Positions 26,218 through 35,039 of a stretch of DNA of 64,000 nt are shown in pieces (the stretch's first letter is position 1; every line of letters begins with the position of its first letter). Source of the DNA: Myxococcota bacterium (GTDB lineage Bacteria; Myxococcota_C; UBA6777); contig JAKLKB010000004.1 of NCBI GenBank assembly GCA_023150835.1, positions 62,001 through 126,000 on the forward strand. The letters run 5' to 3'. The notes below the pieces were generated by a model, which made no database searches, was not told the DNA's origin, and worked only from the letters and a program-made list of their open reading frames with translations. Both the position numbers and the translations under genes were made by a program.

Positions 26218-28230
26218 TTACATCGGCGCAGGGAGCCACACCACAAACGACTCTTCCAACAAGATCCATAACGCCGAAGCCATCGTATCTTCCCACCAAT
26301 CTTCGATAGCCTTTCCTGAAGCCACCGCTTGTAGCACAGTTTCCATCTCCGCATCCAACGGCAACAGCTTCATCGCCTCTGCGTGATGGATCACCGCCAA
26401 CATCCGAGGCGCAGCTCCCGCGCTTTCCTGCGCAGACGCCGCACGAAAACGCTCCCACAACAACGCATCCATCTCTTCTTGCGACTCTGCCTCGGGCCGC
26501 TCGTCCAAGACTTCTTCGGCCAACCACCCCGACCACAGCGCATAGCGCAAGGTCCGATGCAACCGCAAAACCCCCGCCGCTTCCAACAGATCCCCCACAT
26601 CGTCAGGCAACGCTGCGAAGTCTTCGGCCTCTTCGTCTTTACGCGGCTCTTCTTGCGACCACGCCAAAAACCGCGCCATCTCACGCCAAGGAGCCGAAAC
26701 ATCCGAACGGGACGCCAGCCACGCAGACCACCGCACCATCAACCGCCCATGCTCCCCAAACGCCGAAGAATGCGCAAACTCCGCAAGGCTCTCTTCGGAC
26801 AACACAGCCCCTCGCTGCGTCAACGAACCATCCAAAAAGAACCACGATGCTGCACTTTGTATCCCTTCGCGCAAGATCGCAGCCCCGCCCCCCAACCATG
26901 CTTCTCGCGACTTGCCCGTGATCGCTTGCATCTGCGGCCACATCACCCCCGTTGCACCAAGGCCGATCGCACGCTCACCCATCCCCGCCATCCGCGCTGG
27001 AACGGCGGCCCGAACCGCTTCTTCCCATGCCGAAAACACCCCATATCCCGACGTCAGATCCGCATCCGCAGACAACAACGCCCGACAACGCGCTCCCATC
27101 GACTCCAACACAGGCCACAAGATCCGCTCGGCTCGCTGGGCCTGCATCGAACCTTCCTCCATCCATTCCAACGCAAGCAACGTCCGATACCCAAGATCCT
27201 GCAACAATCGCCGTTGCAACATCCGTTGACACTTCCCTGCATCGATCTCGATATCTCCCATCAATAGGCCCGATGCGACACTCAAATGGTGCTCCATCAA
27301 CCCCGCCACCGTAGAAAAAACATCCACCCCTTCAAGCAAAAACAATTCGACCCACGAGCCAAAGCTCCATGCCGTCAAACGCGGCCAATGACCGTAGACA
27401 TAACCCATCGCATCGCTCGATGCATCCAGATATCCCCGTGGCGAGACGATCCGACGACCGCTCTCCAACTCCCGAAGACAAACCGACCACTCCGAAAAGA
27501 AATGCTCGCGTGCCGATTCTGCATGACGCAGTGCGTCTTCACGCGCTCCTACCCGATCGTACCCCGCCTCACGCTGCCAATAGGCCCGCCCTTCCGCCTC
27601 ACACGCCACGCAAAAAGATCGCAACGGCCCACCATGCCGATGTTCCGCACAACGCGGTCGAAAAACCTCGTCCCAACCGTACCAATGCACCACCGGCAAC
27701 AACTCGTTCACTCGCGCCGAAAGATACAGCGAAAAACGATTCATCTGCGGATGCCAAAAAAATCGCAACAACCCATGCAACAATTCATGCGCACGCCATT
27801 TTCTCCGATAATTCGGGTTATACGGCGCAAGCGGTGCCTCTTGAAAAAAAGAAAAGTACTTGGGTTCCATCCGCACCCCCGCCCCCCACACAGGCACCGT
27901 CTCACCTTCCCAAACCGCACGCTCTGGCTCTAAACCCTCGGGCATCGCGATCGCACCGCGCAGTTCGTGATGGAAAAATCCTCGCCCCTCTCCCGCAGAC
28001 CACAACCCCACCCGCGCACTCATCGGCGTCACCAATAGATCCAACGCCGGTACACCCAAACCTGCAAACACTTCTTCCAATCCCGCAACAGGGCCCGCTT
28101 CGATCGTCGAAGCGACACTCTCCACCCACGCCTCTGATGACGGCCACCACGACGAAGGCGGCACCTCTAATCTCAACTTTTCTCTCTGCTCTTTCCCCGA
28201 TAATCCCGAACTCAACCGAATCTTTTCCAT
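26218..28230 (-). CDS. Unrecognised protein with HELLH motif
   Basis: 670 residues, no signal peptide. An HELLH motif stands at residues 148-152 within RKWRAHELLHGLLRFFWHPQ, which could be a zinc-metalloprotease HExxH site, and a Cys/His set (CAEHRHGGPLRSFCVACEAE) follows about 50 residues later. The rest is helix-rich with many Trp residues and AGKCQRMLQRRLLQDLGYRT. No family was recognised and the third metal ligand is not obvious, so the protease idea is inference. AAAAGGAG precedes the ATG. It diverges from the repeat lipoprotein at 28394. Confidence 0.6.
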   Translation of the reverse strand: MEKIRLSSGLSGKEQREKLRLEVPPSSWWPSSEAWVESVASTIEAGPVAGLEEVFAGLGVPALDLLVTPMSARVGLWSAGEGRGFFHHELRGAIAMPEGLEPERAVWEGETVPVWGAGVRMEPKYFSFFQEAPLAPYNPNYRRKWRAHELLHGLLRFFWHPQMNRFSLYLSARVNELLPVVHWYGWDEVFRPRCAEHRHGGPLRSFCVACEAEGRAYWQREAGYDRVGAREDALRHAESAREHFFSEWSVCLRELESGRRIVSPRGYLDASSDAMGYVYGHWPRLTAWSFGSWVELFLLEGVDVFSTVAGLMEHHLSVASGLLMGDIEIDAGKCQRMLQRRLLQDLGYRTLLALEWMEEGSMQAQRAERILWPVLESMGARCRALLSADADLTSGYGVFSAWEEAVRAAVPARMAGMGERAIGLGATGVMWPQMQAITGKSREAWLGGGAAILREGIQSAASWFFLDGSLTQRGAVLSEESLAEFAHSSAFGEHGRLMVRWSAWLASRSDVSAPWREMARFLAWSQEEPRKDEEAEDFAALPDDVGDLLEAAGVLRLHRTLRYALWSGWLAEEVLDERPEAESQEEMDALLWERFRAASAQESAGAAPRMLAVIHHAEAMKLLPLDAEMETVLQAVASGKAIEDWWEDTMASALWILLEESFVVWLPAPM

Positions 28231-28393
28231 CTCCCGCTCCTTTTCTTCTACGCTTCGCTTGTTTCAAAAAAAATCACACTCTTGACACGTTTTGACAGGA
28301 CACCTTTTCATATCCTCCCACGTTACACTGTTGGATGCTACGTCGGATCAGCCGCCACCCCAACCCCCCCTATCCACCCAAAAGGATCTTCTG

Positions 28394-30952
28394 ATGTTGC
28401 CCTTTTTCAAACGAGCTTTTTTTTCTTTGACTGCCTGTTGCCTTCTTTTTGCCTTCAACCTCTTCTTCACCCATTGCGGTCCCGAAAAACGCGCATGCAC
28501 CGACAACAGCGCTTGCCTCGGCGATGAGATCTGCAACCAAGGCTTTTGCAAAACCCCCTGCCAAAGCAACAATGACTGCCTTGGCGATCAGACCTGCACA
28601 AGCGGCATTTGCCGAAACGCTTGCAGCAGCAGCAACGATTGTCTCGGCGATCAAGCCTGCATCGCGGGCCTCTGCCAAGATGCCCTCGGCGACGGCGGTC
28701 TCCCAGACGGATCATGCCAACCCACCACCTGCAACAAAGAAGGTAAGAATTGCGGCCAGATCTCCGATCGTTGTGGTGGTACGATCTCTTGTGGCGATTG
28801 CAAACAGGGCGAAACGTGCGGAGGCTCCGGCACGCCCAACCTTTGCGGGGTGGGGACTTGTACGCCCAAAGACTGCCAAGCACAAGGTATCTCTTGCGGG
28901 CAAGCCAACGATGGTTGCGGCAATCTCCTCAACTGCGGGTCTTGTGATGTCTGCGATCCATCATGCCCGCAAAGCTACTCGTGCAAACAAGGCGTCTGCA
29001 TCGAAGGCGACCCGAACAACCTCAAACTCGAAGCCAGATCTTACAACATCGGAGGAAGTGTGCTCTTGAATGGCGAAACACCCCGCATTATCGGCGCGCA
29101 CTGCACTCCCGAATCCGAAGATGAAGCCATCCTTGTGCGCTTTCTCGAAGACACTTTCAAGTACAACACCTTCACAACGATCTCTTGCAAACAACTCTTC
29201 ACCCAAAAAGCCGCACTCTTCTCGATCGCCCTCTATCCCGGGACGTACCGCGTGCAAGTCGGTGGCCGCAACCAAAGCACACACTTTCCCCAAGCCGAAC
29301 AGGTCATCCTTACCGCCTTCAAAGTCGAACAGCACAAAAGCGATCTCAAACTCGAAGCCAGATCTTACAACATCGGAGGAAGTGTGCTCTTGAATGGCGA
29401 AACACCCCGCATTATCGGCACGCACTGCACTCCAGAATCCGAAGATGAAGCCATCCTTGTGCGCTTTCTCGAAGACACCTTCAAGTACAACACCTTCACA
29501 ACGATCTCTTGCAAGCAACTCTTCACCCAAAAAGCCGCACTCTTCTCGATCGCCCTCTATCCCGGGACTTATCGGGTACAAGTCGGTGGCCGCAACCAAA
29601 GCACAAACTTTCCCCAAGCTGAACAGGTCATCCTTACCGCCTTCAAAGTCGAACAACACAAAAACGATCTCAAACTCGAAGCCAGATCCTACAACATCGG
29701 TGGCAGTGTTCTGCTCAACAACGAGATGCCCCGCATTATCGGGGCGCACTGCACTCCCGAATCTGAAGATGAAGCCATCCTTGTGCGCTTTCTCGAAGAC
29801 ACGTTCAAGTACAACACCTTCACAACGATCTCTTGCAAACAACTCTTCGCCCAAAAAGCTGCCCTCTTCTCGATCGCCCTCTATCCCGGGACGTATCGGG
29901 TACAAGTCGGTGGCCGAAACCAAAGCACAAACTTTCCCCAAGCCGAACAAGTCATCCTTACCGCCTTCAAAGTCGAGCAACACAAAAACGATCTCAAACT
30001 CGAAGCCAGATCCTACAACATCGGAGGAAGTGTTCTGCTCAACAACGAGATGCCCCGCATTATCGGGGCGCACTGCACTCCCGAATCCGAAGATGAAGCC
30101 ATCCTTGTGCGCTTTCTCGAAGACACTTTCAAATACAACACCTTCACAACAATCTCTTGCAAACAACTCTTCGCCCAAAAAGCTGCCCTCTTCTCGATCG
30201 CCCTGTACCCGGGGACGTATCGGGTACAAGTCGGTGGCCGAAACCAAAGCACCCATTTTCCCCAAGCCGAACAGGTCGTCCTCACCGCCTTCAAAGTCGA
30301 GCAGCACAAAAGCGATCTCAAACTCGAAGCCAGATCTTACAACATCGGAGGAAGTGTGCTCTTAAACGGCGAAACACCCCGCATTATCGGGGCGCATTGC
30401 ACCCCCGAATCCGAAGATGAAGCCATCCTTGTGCGCTTTCTCGAAGACACTTTCAAGTACAACACCTTCACAACGATCTCTTGCAAGCAACTCTTCGCCC
30501 AAAAAGCTGCCCTCTTCTCGATCGCCCTGTATCCCGGGACGTACCGCGTACAAGTCGGTGGCCGAAACCAAAGCACTCATTTTCCCCAAGCCGAACAGGT
30601 CGTCCTCACCGCCTTCAAAATCGAGCAACACAAAAGCGATCTCAAGCTCGAAGCCAAGAGCCACAACGTCAACGGAAGTGTGCTCTTGAATGGCGAAACA
30701 CCCCGCATTATCGGCGCGCACTGCACTCCCGAATCCGAAGATGAAGCCATCCTTGTGCGCTTTCTCGAAGACACCTTCAAGTACAACACCTTCACGACGA
30801 TCTCTTGCAAGCAACTCTTCACCCAAAAAGCCGCCCTCTTCTCGATCGCCCTCTATCCCGGCATCTACCGCGTGCAAGTCGGTGGTCGCAACCAAAGCAC
30901 ACACTTTCCCCAAGCCGAACAGGTGATCGTGACACGGCTACGCATCCCTTGA
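28394..30952 (+). CDS. Lipoprotein with Dickkopf-like modules and six nearly identical 108-residue repeats
   Basis: About 852 residues. Lipoprotein signal (LTACCLLFAFNLFF, lipobox FTHCG), then three CLGDxxC modules, a Cys-rich middle part (CTPKDCQAQGISCGQANDGC), and six tandem repeats of 108 residues starting near residue 210. Each repeat reads DLKLEARSYNIGGSVLLNGE, then RIIGAHCTPESEDEAILVRF and ALYPGTYRVQVGGRNQST, with two conserved Cys that may form a disulfide. The strands and the PGTYRVQV motif suggest an immunoglobulin-like fold. It is probably a surface stalk or adhesin. The ATG at 28394 begins the signal peptide; an upstream frame from 28292 does not. Confidence 0.75.
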   Translation: MLPFFKRAFFSLTACCLLFAFNLFFTHCGPEKRACTDNSACLGDEICNQGFCKTPCQSNNDCLGDQTCTSGICRNACSSSNDCLGDQACIAGLCQDALGDGGLPDGSCQPTTCNKEGKNCGQISDRCGGTISCGDCKQGETCGGSGTPNLCGVGTCTPKDCQAQGISCGQANDGCGNLLNCGSCDVCDPSCPQSYSCKQGVCIEGDPNNLKLEARSYNIGGSVLLNGETPRIIGAHCTPESEDEAILVRFLEDTFKYNTFTTISCKQLFTQKAALFSIALYPGTYRVQVGGRNQSTHFPQAEQVILTAFKVEQHKSDLKLEARSYNIGGSVLLNGETPRIIGTHCTPESEDEAILVRFLEDTFKYNTFTTISCKQLFTQKAALFSIALYPGTYRVQVGGRNQSTNFPQAEQVILTAFKVEQHKNDLKLEARSYNIGGSVLLNNEMPRIIGAHCTPESEDEAILVRFLEDTFKYNTFTTISCKQLFAQKAALFSIALYPGTYRVQVGGRNQSTNFPQAEQVILTAFKVEQHKNDLKLEARSYNIGGSVLLNNEMPRIIGAHCTPESEDEAILVRFLEDTFKYNTFTTISCKQLFAQKAALFSIALYPGTYRVQVGGRNQSTHFPQAEQVVLTAFKVEQHKSDLKLEARSYNIGGSVLLNGETPRIIGAHCTPESEDEAILVRFLEDTFKYNTFTTISCKQLFAQKAALFSIALYPGTYRVQVGGRNQSTHFPQAEQVVLTAFKIEQHKSDLKLEAKSHNVNGSVLLNGETPRIIGAHCTPESEDEAILVRFLEDTFKYNTFTTISCKQLFTQKAALFSIALYPGIYRVQVGGRNQSTHFPQAEQVIVTRLRIP
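29021..30952 (+). repeat. Six tandem 324-bp coding repeats
   Basis: Units begin at about 29021, 29345, 29669, 29993, 30317 and 30641, each exactly 324 bases long and in frame. Identity between units is very high even at third codon positions; the last unit starts with the most changes (EAKSHNVNGS). This points to recent amplification or ongoing homogenisation by recombination, with copy number likely to vary between strains. Confidence 0.95.
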
Positions 30953-30996
30953 TTGCGGAAAAAAGCCCCACAAACACCCTCCCACCGCGAATTCCC

Positions 30997-32724
30997 CTAT
31001 CCATGACGATGAACCAACAGCACTCCTTCAAACGGTCGCAATCGCGTAGGTCTCGACACAAGCAGCGCAGCCTCGGACAACATCGGCAACGCCACACCGC
31101 GATCCAACCAAGCCACTTCCTCGACGCTCGCCTCCAAAGAAGAAAACCAAGCCAAAGGCGCATCTCCCACAGGTAACGCCTGTTCTTGTGTTCCAAAGTT
31201 TAACCAGATCTCCGCCCGCCAAGCCTCTCCCGCCAAGCTTCGCTCATAACCAAGCAACATCCGCCGACTGCGTTGATCTTCGAACAAGCGCATCTCACCC
31301 CGCGCCAAACAAGGCAACAGCCGCCGCCAATGCAACAAGCGGCGATAACACCACAGCAACGAATTCGGATCTTTGCGCTGCGCTTCGACGTTGACGCGCC
31401 GAAAGTTCGGATGCACAGGAAGCCACGTCTTTTCTTTCGTACCAGAAAAGCCCGCGTGATGGCCATCTTCCCATTGCATCGGACTACGGCAGACGTCGCG
31501 ATGGACAAACAATCCCATCCGCTTCATCCAAGGCCACAACAGATCAGGCACCCAGCCATAATGATGCGCCAGCGGATCGAGCGAAGACGAAAACGGCGTA
31601 TCCAGCGATGTCATCCCGATCTCTTCGCCGTAGTAAAGAAACGGCACACCACGCGCCGTCAACTGCACAAAGGCCAATAGCGCCGCCCGACGGGGATCTC
31701 CGTCAAGTCGATCGATCGATCGTGCGCGATCATGGTTCCCAAACACCCATGTCGGCAACAGCGGCGGCGCAAAGTGTTGTTCGTACTCCGCAATCAACGC
31801 TCGAAACGCTTCTGCTCGAAACGCCGTTCGCATCGCTCGAAACAAAAAGACCAGATGCAAACCATCGGCATGTTCGCCACAATAACGCTTGAGCGCTTCG
31901 GGAGAGCCAAAGACTTCGCCGACCAAAAAGCGCGAAGGATGGCTGTAGCTATCTAACACAGCCCGAAGCTCTTTGGAAAAAGCCAAGGTATCGGGATGAT
32001 CGATGGTGTGCAGCGGTCGTTGGAAAAATCCTTCGGGGCTGTCTTCGCTTGGAAAAGGTCGCCAAGATCGCGGATTATCCGCAAAAGAAGCATCTTTGAA
32101 GATCGCATTAAAGATATCCAACCTGAAACCATCGACGCCTTGATCCAACCAAAAACGCACATGATCCAACATGGCCCGTTTGACTACAGGATTCCGATAA
32201 TTCAGATCAGGCTGAAAAGGTAAAAAAGTGGCCCAATACCACTGCTCGGTTTGTTCTTCGTAATGCCATCCACTGCCGCCGATCATCGAACGCCAGTTGT
32301 TGGGGGGCTTTTTCCCGTCTTTCCCGCGCCCATCGCGCCACAAATACCAATCGCGCTTGGGATCATCGCGGTGACTGCGTGATGCCTCAAACCAAGCAGA
32401 ATCCGAGGATGTGTGGTTCATCACCATGTCCATCACCAAACGCATCCCTTGTGCATGAACGGCCTCGATCAGCCGCTTCATCGACTCCATCGTCCCATAT
32501 TCGGGCGCGATCGCTCGATAGTCGCTGATATCATAACCAAAGTCGCGTTGTGGACTCGCATACACGGGCGACAACCACAGCGTCTCGACTCCCAACCACT
32601 TGAGATATCCCAGACGCTGCAAGATCCCTTCGATATCCCCGATGCCATCGCCATCTGCATCCATAAACGAACGCGGGTAGATCTGATACACCGTCGTGGC
32701 TTTCCAGTCCTCACGCACTTCCAT
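30997..32724 (-). CDS. GH13 alpha-glucosidase / oligo-1,6-glucosidase-like
   Basis: 575 residues, cytoplasmic. The four GH13 regions are visible: DMVMNHTSSDSAWF, GVDGFRLDIFNAIF (catalytic nucleophile Asp), FLVGEVFG (acid/base Glu) and WVFGNHDRAR (transition-state Asp). The N-terminus WKATTVYQIYPRSFMDADGD and the QPDLNYRNP segment are typical of alpha-glucosidases, oligo-1,6-glucosidases and trehalose-related enzymes (GH13 subfamilies 17/23/31). It should cleave glucosyl residues from malto- or isomalto-oligosaccharides. It diverges from the RNA methyltransferase gene across only 59 bases. Confidence 0.9.
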   Translation of the reverse strand: MEVREDWKATTVYQIYPRSFMDADGDGIGDIEGILQRLGYLKWLGVETLWLSPVYASPQRDFGYDISDYRAIAPEYGTMESMKRLIEAVHAQGMRLVMDMVMNHTSSDSAWFEASRSHRDDPKRDWYLWRDGRGKDGKKPPNNWRSMIGGSGWHYEEQTEQWYWATFLPFQPDLNYRNPVVKRAMLDHVRFWLDQGVDGFRLDIFNAIFKDASFADNPRSWRPFPSEDSPEGFFQRPLHTIDHPDTLAFSKELRAVLDSYSHPSRFLVGEVFGSPEALKRYCGEHADGLHLVFLFRAMRTAFRAEAFRALIAEYEQHFAPPLLPTWVFGNHDRARSIDRLDGDPRRAALLAFVQLTARGVPFLYYGEEIGMTSLDTPFSSSLDPLAHHYGWVPDLLWPWMKRMGLFVHRDVCRSPMQWEDGHHAGFSGTKEKTWLPVHPNFRRVNVEAQRKDPNSLLWCYRRLLHWRRLLPCLARGEMRLFEDQRSRRMLLGYERSLAGEAWRAEIWLNFGTQEQALPVGDAPLAWFSSLEASVEEVAWLDRGVALPMLSEAALLVSRPTRLRPFEGVLLVHRHG

Positions 32725-32783
32725 GCTCGCACCTTTCCTTCTGTGTGCTACAATACCGCCTTGAAAGAAGGAGATCTCTCAAA

Positions 32784-34124
32784 ATGGCCCAGACCTACTT
32801 TGCTACCACGCTACCCGGCTTAGAAGAAGCCCTCCAACTCGAACTGCGCGCCATGCGCTGCAAACATACGCAGATCGTCTTGGGCGGTGTCGAGTTTGAA
32901 GCCACCCGAAAGGGCCTCTACACCGCCCTTTACACCACACGTTGCGCGCATCGGATACTGCTGCGCCTTGATGATTTTCGCGCAGGCGACCTCTTCACCC
33001 TCCATCGCAAAACCCAACGCATCGAATGGTCGCGTTATCTCCCGCCCCATGCGCCTTTGCAACTGCACATCACCAGCCACCGTTCCCGCCTCCACAGCCG
33101 CGATGCCATCGAACGCACCCTGATCGACGCCCTCCAAGACGCCCTCCCCAAAGCCCCGCCGATCCCGTCTCGTTCTTTGGAGGACGACGCATCGCCTCAT
33201 CTCTCTTCGGACGAAGCCAATCTATCGGACACAACAAACCCTTCGCGCTCCTTGCAAAACGCCGACGCATCGCCTCATCCACGCTCCTTGCAAAACGCCG
33301 ACGCATCGCCTCATCCACGCTCCTTGCAAAACGCCGACGCATCGCCTCATCCACGCTCCGCCCAACAAGACAGCCCATTCGGTTTGTGGGTTCGTGTCGA
33401 AGAAGACCGCTGCACCTTGAGTTTCGATACAACAGGGCCGTTGCTCTACCAACGCGGTTGGCGCACAGCCACAGGCGAAGCACCCCTGCGCGAATCCATC
33501 GCTTGCGCTTTGTTGTGGCTGCTTGGTTGGACGCCTGCGCAGCCTCTTGTCGACCCTGTCTGCGGCTCGGGAACTTTTCTGATCGAAGCAGCCCGCCTAC
33601 AAGCCGCCCTCCCTCCGCGCTTACCGCGTCCTTATCTTGTCCAGCGTTGGCCTGACTTTGACCCCGCCCTCTGGGAAGAAGTCTTGCGCGCTCCGTTGCT
33701 TCTTCCGCGCTGGAAAGCGCACAACCCACCGCCAACCGAACCCTCGCAACTGTGGGGATTCGACCACGATCCCAACGTCATCGGATACGCCAAGCAAAAC
33801 GCTCTTCGTGCCGAGGTTTCCCCGCTCACCCAGTTCTCGACGCGCTCCCTTGACGCCCTGCTCCCCCCCACCCCAAACGCAGGCTTCCTGATCGCCAACC
33901 CCCCTTACGGAAGACGCCTCTCCCGAAAAACACCACAACAAAAAGGCGCAGAGCAAGTCTTACTTCGACGCTTTGCTGACCACTTCACGGGATGGCGGAT
34001 GGGCTTGCTCTTGCCCCGCGATATCACGCCACAACACCCCGCCCTCCAAGCCCAAGAGATCGCTCGCTTTCGCAACGGTGGTTTCCCCGTGACCTTTTGG
34101 CGGCTCTCTCACCCACCCTCATAA
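32784..34124 (+). CDS. THUMP-domain RNA methyltransferase, RlmL-like
   Basis: 446 residues. The N-terminus MAQTYFATTLPGLEEALQLE and GGVEFEATRKGLYTALYTT are characteristic of RlmL/YcbY-type enzymes with a THUMP domain. The C-terminal half is a Rossmann methyltransferase with LVDPVCGSGTFLIEAARLQA (motif I) and LIANPPYGRRLSRK (the NPPY motif of N2-guanine methyltransferases). It likely makes m2G in 23S rRNA. A linker of SLQNADASPHPR repeats lies between the domains and is coded by a 36-base minisatellite. AAGGAG precedes the ATG. Confidence 0.85.
   Translation: MAQTYFATTLPGLEEALQLELRAMRCKHTQIVLGGVEFEATRKGLYTALYTTRCAHRILLRLDDFRAGDLFTLHRKTQRIEWSRYLPPHAPLQLHITSHRSRLHSRDAIERTLIDALQDALPKAPPIPSRSLEDDASPHLSSDEANLSDTTNPSRSLQNADASPHPRSLQNADASPHPRSLQNADASPHPRSAQQDSPFGLWVRVEEDRCTLSFDTTGPLLYQRGWRTATGEAPLRESIACALLWLLGWTPAQPLVDPVCGSGTFLIEAARLQAALPPRLPRPYLVQRWPDFDPALWEEVLRAPLLLPRWKAHNPPPTEPSQLWGFDHDPNVIGYAKQNALRAEVSPLTQFSTRSLDALLPPTPNAGFLIANPPYGRRLSRKTPQQKGAEQVLLRRFADHFTGWRMGLLLPRDITPQHPALQAQEIARFRNGGFPVTFWRLSHPPS
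33245..33358 (+). repeat. 36-bp coding minisatellite in the RNA methyltransferase gene
   Basis: Three perfect copies of a 36-base unit (CGCTCCTTGCAAAACGCCGA and 16 more bases) at 33245, 33281 and 33317, plus a partial fourth. It codes SLQNADASPHPR between the THUMP and catalytic domains. Confidence 0.9.
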
Positions 34125-34194
34125 GGAGATCGCTGTGTATCGACGCCTATTCTTTCTTTCTCGCTCACTTTTCCGTATCATCCATTCCGATCGT

Positions 34195-34329
34195 ACCCCT
34201 TTTTCTGGGGCGCTGCCCCACACCCCTTTTTCTGGGGCGCTGCCCCACACCCCTTTTTCTGGGGCGCTGCCCCACACCCCTTTTTCTGGGGCGCTGCCCC
34301 ACACCCCTTTTTCTGGGGCGCTGCCCCAT
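34195..34329. repeat. Five tandem 27-bp hairpin units, amplified end of a family-2 element
   Basis: Five perfect 27-base copies, each containing TGGGGCGCTGCCCCA followed by CACCCCTTTTTC, fill the space after the RNA methyltransferase gene. The palindrome is the inverse of the end hairpin of the family-2 element at 13386-13515, and a family-2 core follows immediately (34330-34360, CGCAAGGGAGC..GCTCCCTTGACCCC). Each unit can form a GC hairpin followed by T-residues, so the array could act as a row of weak transcription terminators. Confidence 0.85.
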
Positions 34330-34361
34330 TCCCCGCAAGGGAGCGCGGCTCCCTTGACCCC

Positions 34362-35036
34362 GTGCATGGCTTTTTTTATTTATTACTTCAAGTCTGTTAT
34401 TTCATAAGATTTTTTCTTGTATTATTCTTTTTCCTGCCTCCAACCGCCGTCTCTGCAAAAGGTCTATTGGCCGACTGCCTCAAACGCTGCACAGACCGAC
34501 AACAACAACGCTATCTCCGTTGCTTGCAAGATCAGCCTTCTTCTCCCACCTCCCCATGCCTTCGACCTTCCGAAGCTCTCTGCCACTCACGCTGCCAACA
34601 ATACGTCGCCCACTCCCGCGACCGCGAGCGCCATCTTTGTACGCAACAATACATCCTGCGGATGCGCTTGTGCCAAGATCTCCGCCCCTCCGAACAGCGC
34701 GCCTGTCGGCAATTTGCCATCCAACAAAAACGCCGTTGCCTCAAACCTTGTCTCCCTGCCCCCGCAGAATCCGACGTTTTGCGATGCCTCAGATATTGCA
34801 ACCAGTTCCAGTCCAAAAAGCTGCTTCGATGCAAACGCTTGCGCCTCTTGCCCCGCTTGCGCCGCCTCTGCGAACAACGCTACCGCGAAGAATACGACCG
34901 TTGCATCCACCTCTGCAAGCGCCCGTCTGCCCTCACCCCGCCCACTTCCCTTCCCTCCCCCACTTCCCTTCCCTCCCCCACTTCCCTTCCCCTGCGCGCT
35001 CTTCCGTCCTCCCCCACCTCCCGACCTGTGTGGTGA
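34362..35036 (+). CDS. Secreted Cys-rich, Arg-rich protein with Pro/Ser/Thr tail
   Basis: About 224 residues. A hydrophobic signal region (FIRFFLVLFFFLPPTAVSAKG) is followed by a helical, very basic domain with paired cysteines spaced CxxxC (CLKRC, CHSRC, CLKPC, CLRYC, CIHLC). These could form helical hairpins held by disulfides. The tail has three TSLPSP repeats. The only in-frame start is GTG at 34362, which lies in the last bases of a family-2 repeat element, with no ribosome binding site. The original start may have been replaced by the element. The stop is 3 bases before the next gene, so the two are coupled. Confidence 0.6.
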   Translation: MHGFFYLLLQVCYFIRFFLVLFFFLPPTAVSAKGLLADCLKRCTDRQQQRYLRCLQDQPSSPTSPCLRPSEALCHSRCQQYVAHSRDRERHLCTQQYILRMRLCQDLRPSEQRACRQFAIQQKRRCLKPCLPAPAESDVLRCLRYCNQFQSKKLLRCKRLRLLPRLRRLCEQRYREEYDRCIHLCKRPSALTPPTSLPSPTSLPSPTSLPLRALPSSPTSRPVW

Positions 35037-35039
35037 TCC

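Noticed and set aside
27369-28295. A 308-codon open frame on the plus strand
   Set aside because: It lies opposite the 670-residue minus-strand gene, is Pro/His/Arg-rich with no recognisable motif, and is a shadow of a GC-biased gene.
28282-28330. Promoter for the repeat lipoprotein at the two TTGACA hexamers
   Set aside because: Neither has a convincing -10 hexamer at 16-18 bases; only weak candidates (TTTCAT, TATCCT) at poor spacing.
34195-34329. CRISPR array
   Set aside because: The 27-bp units are directly adjacent with no spacers and no cas genes are near. The array is a minisatellite.
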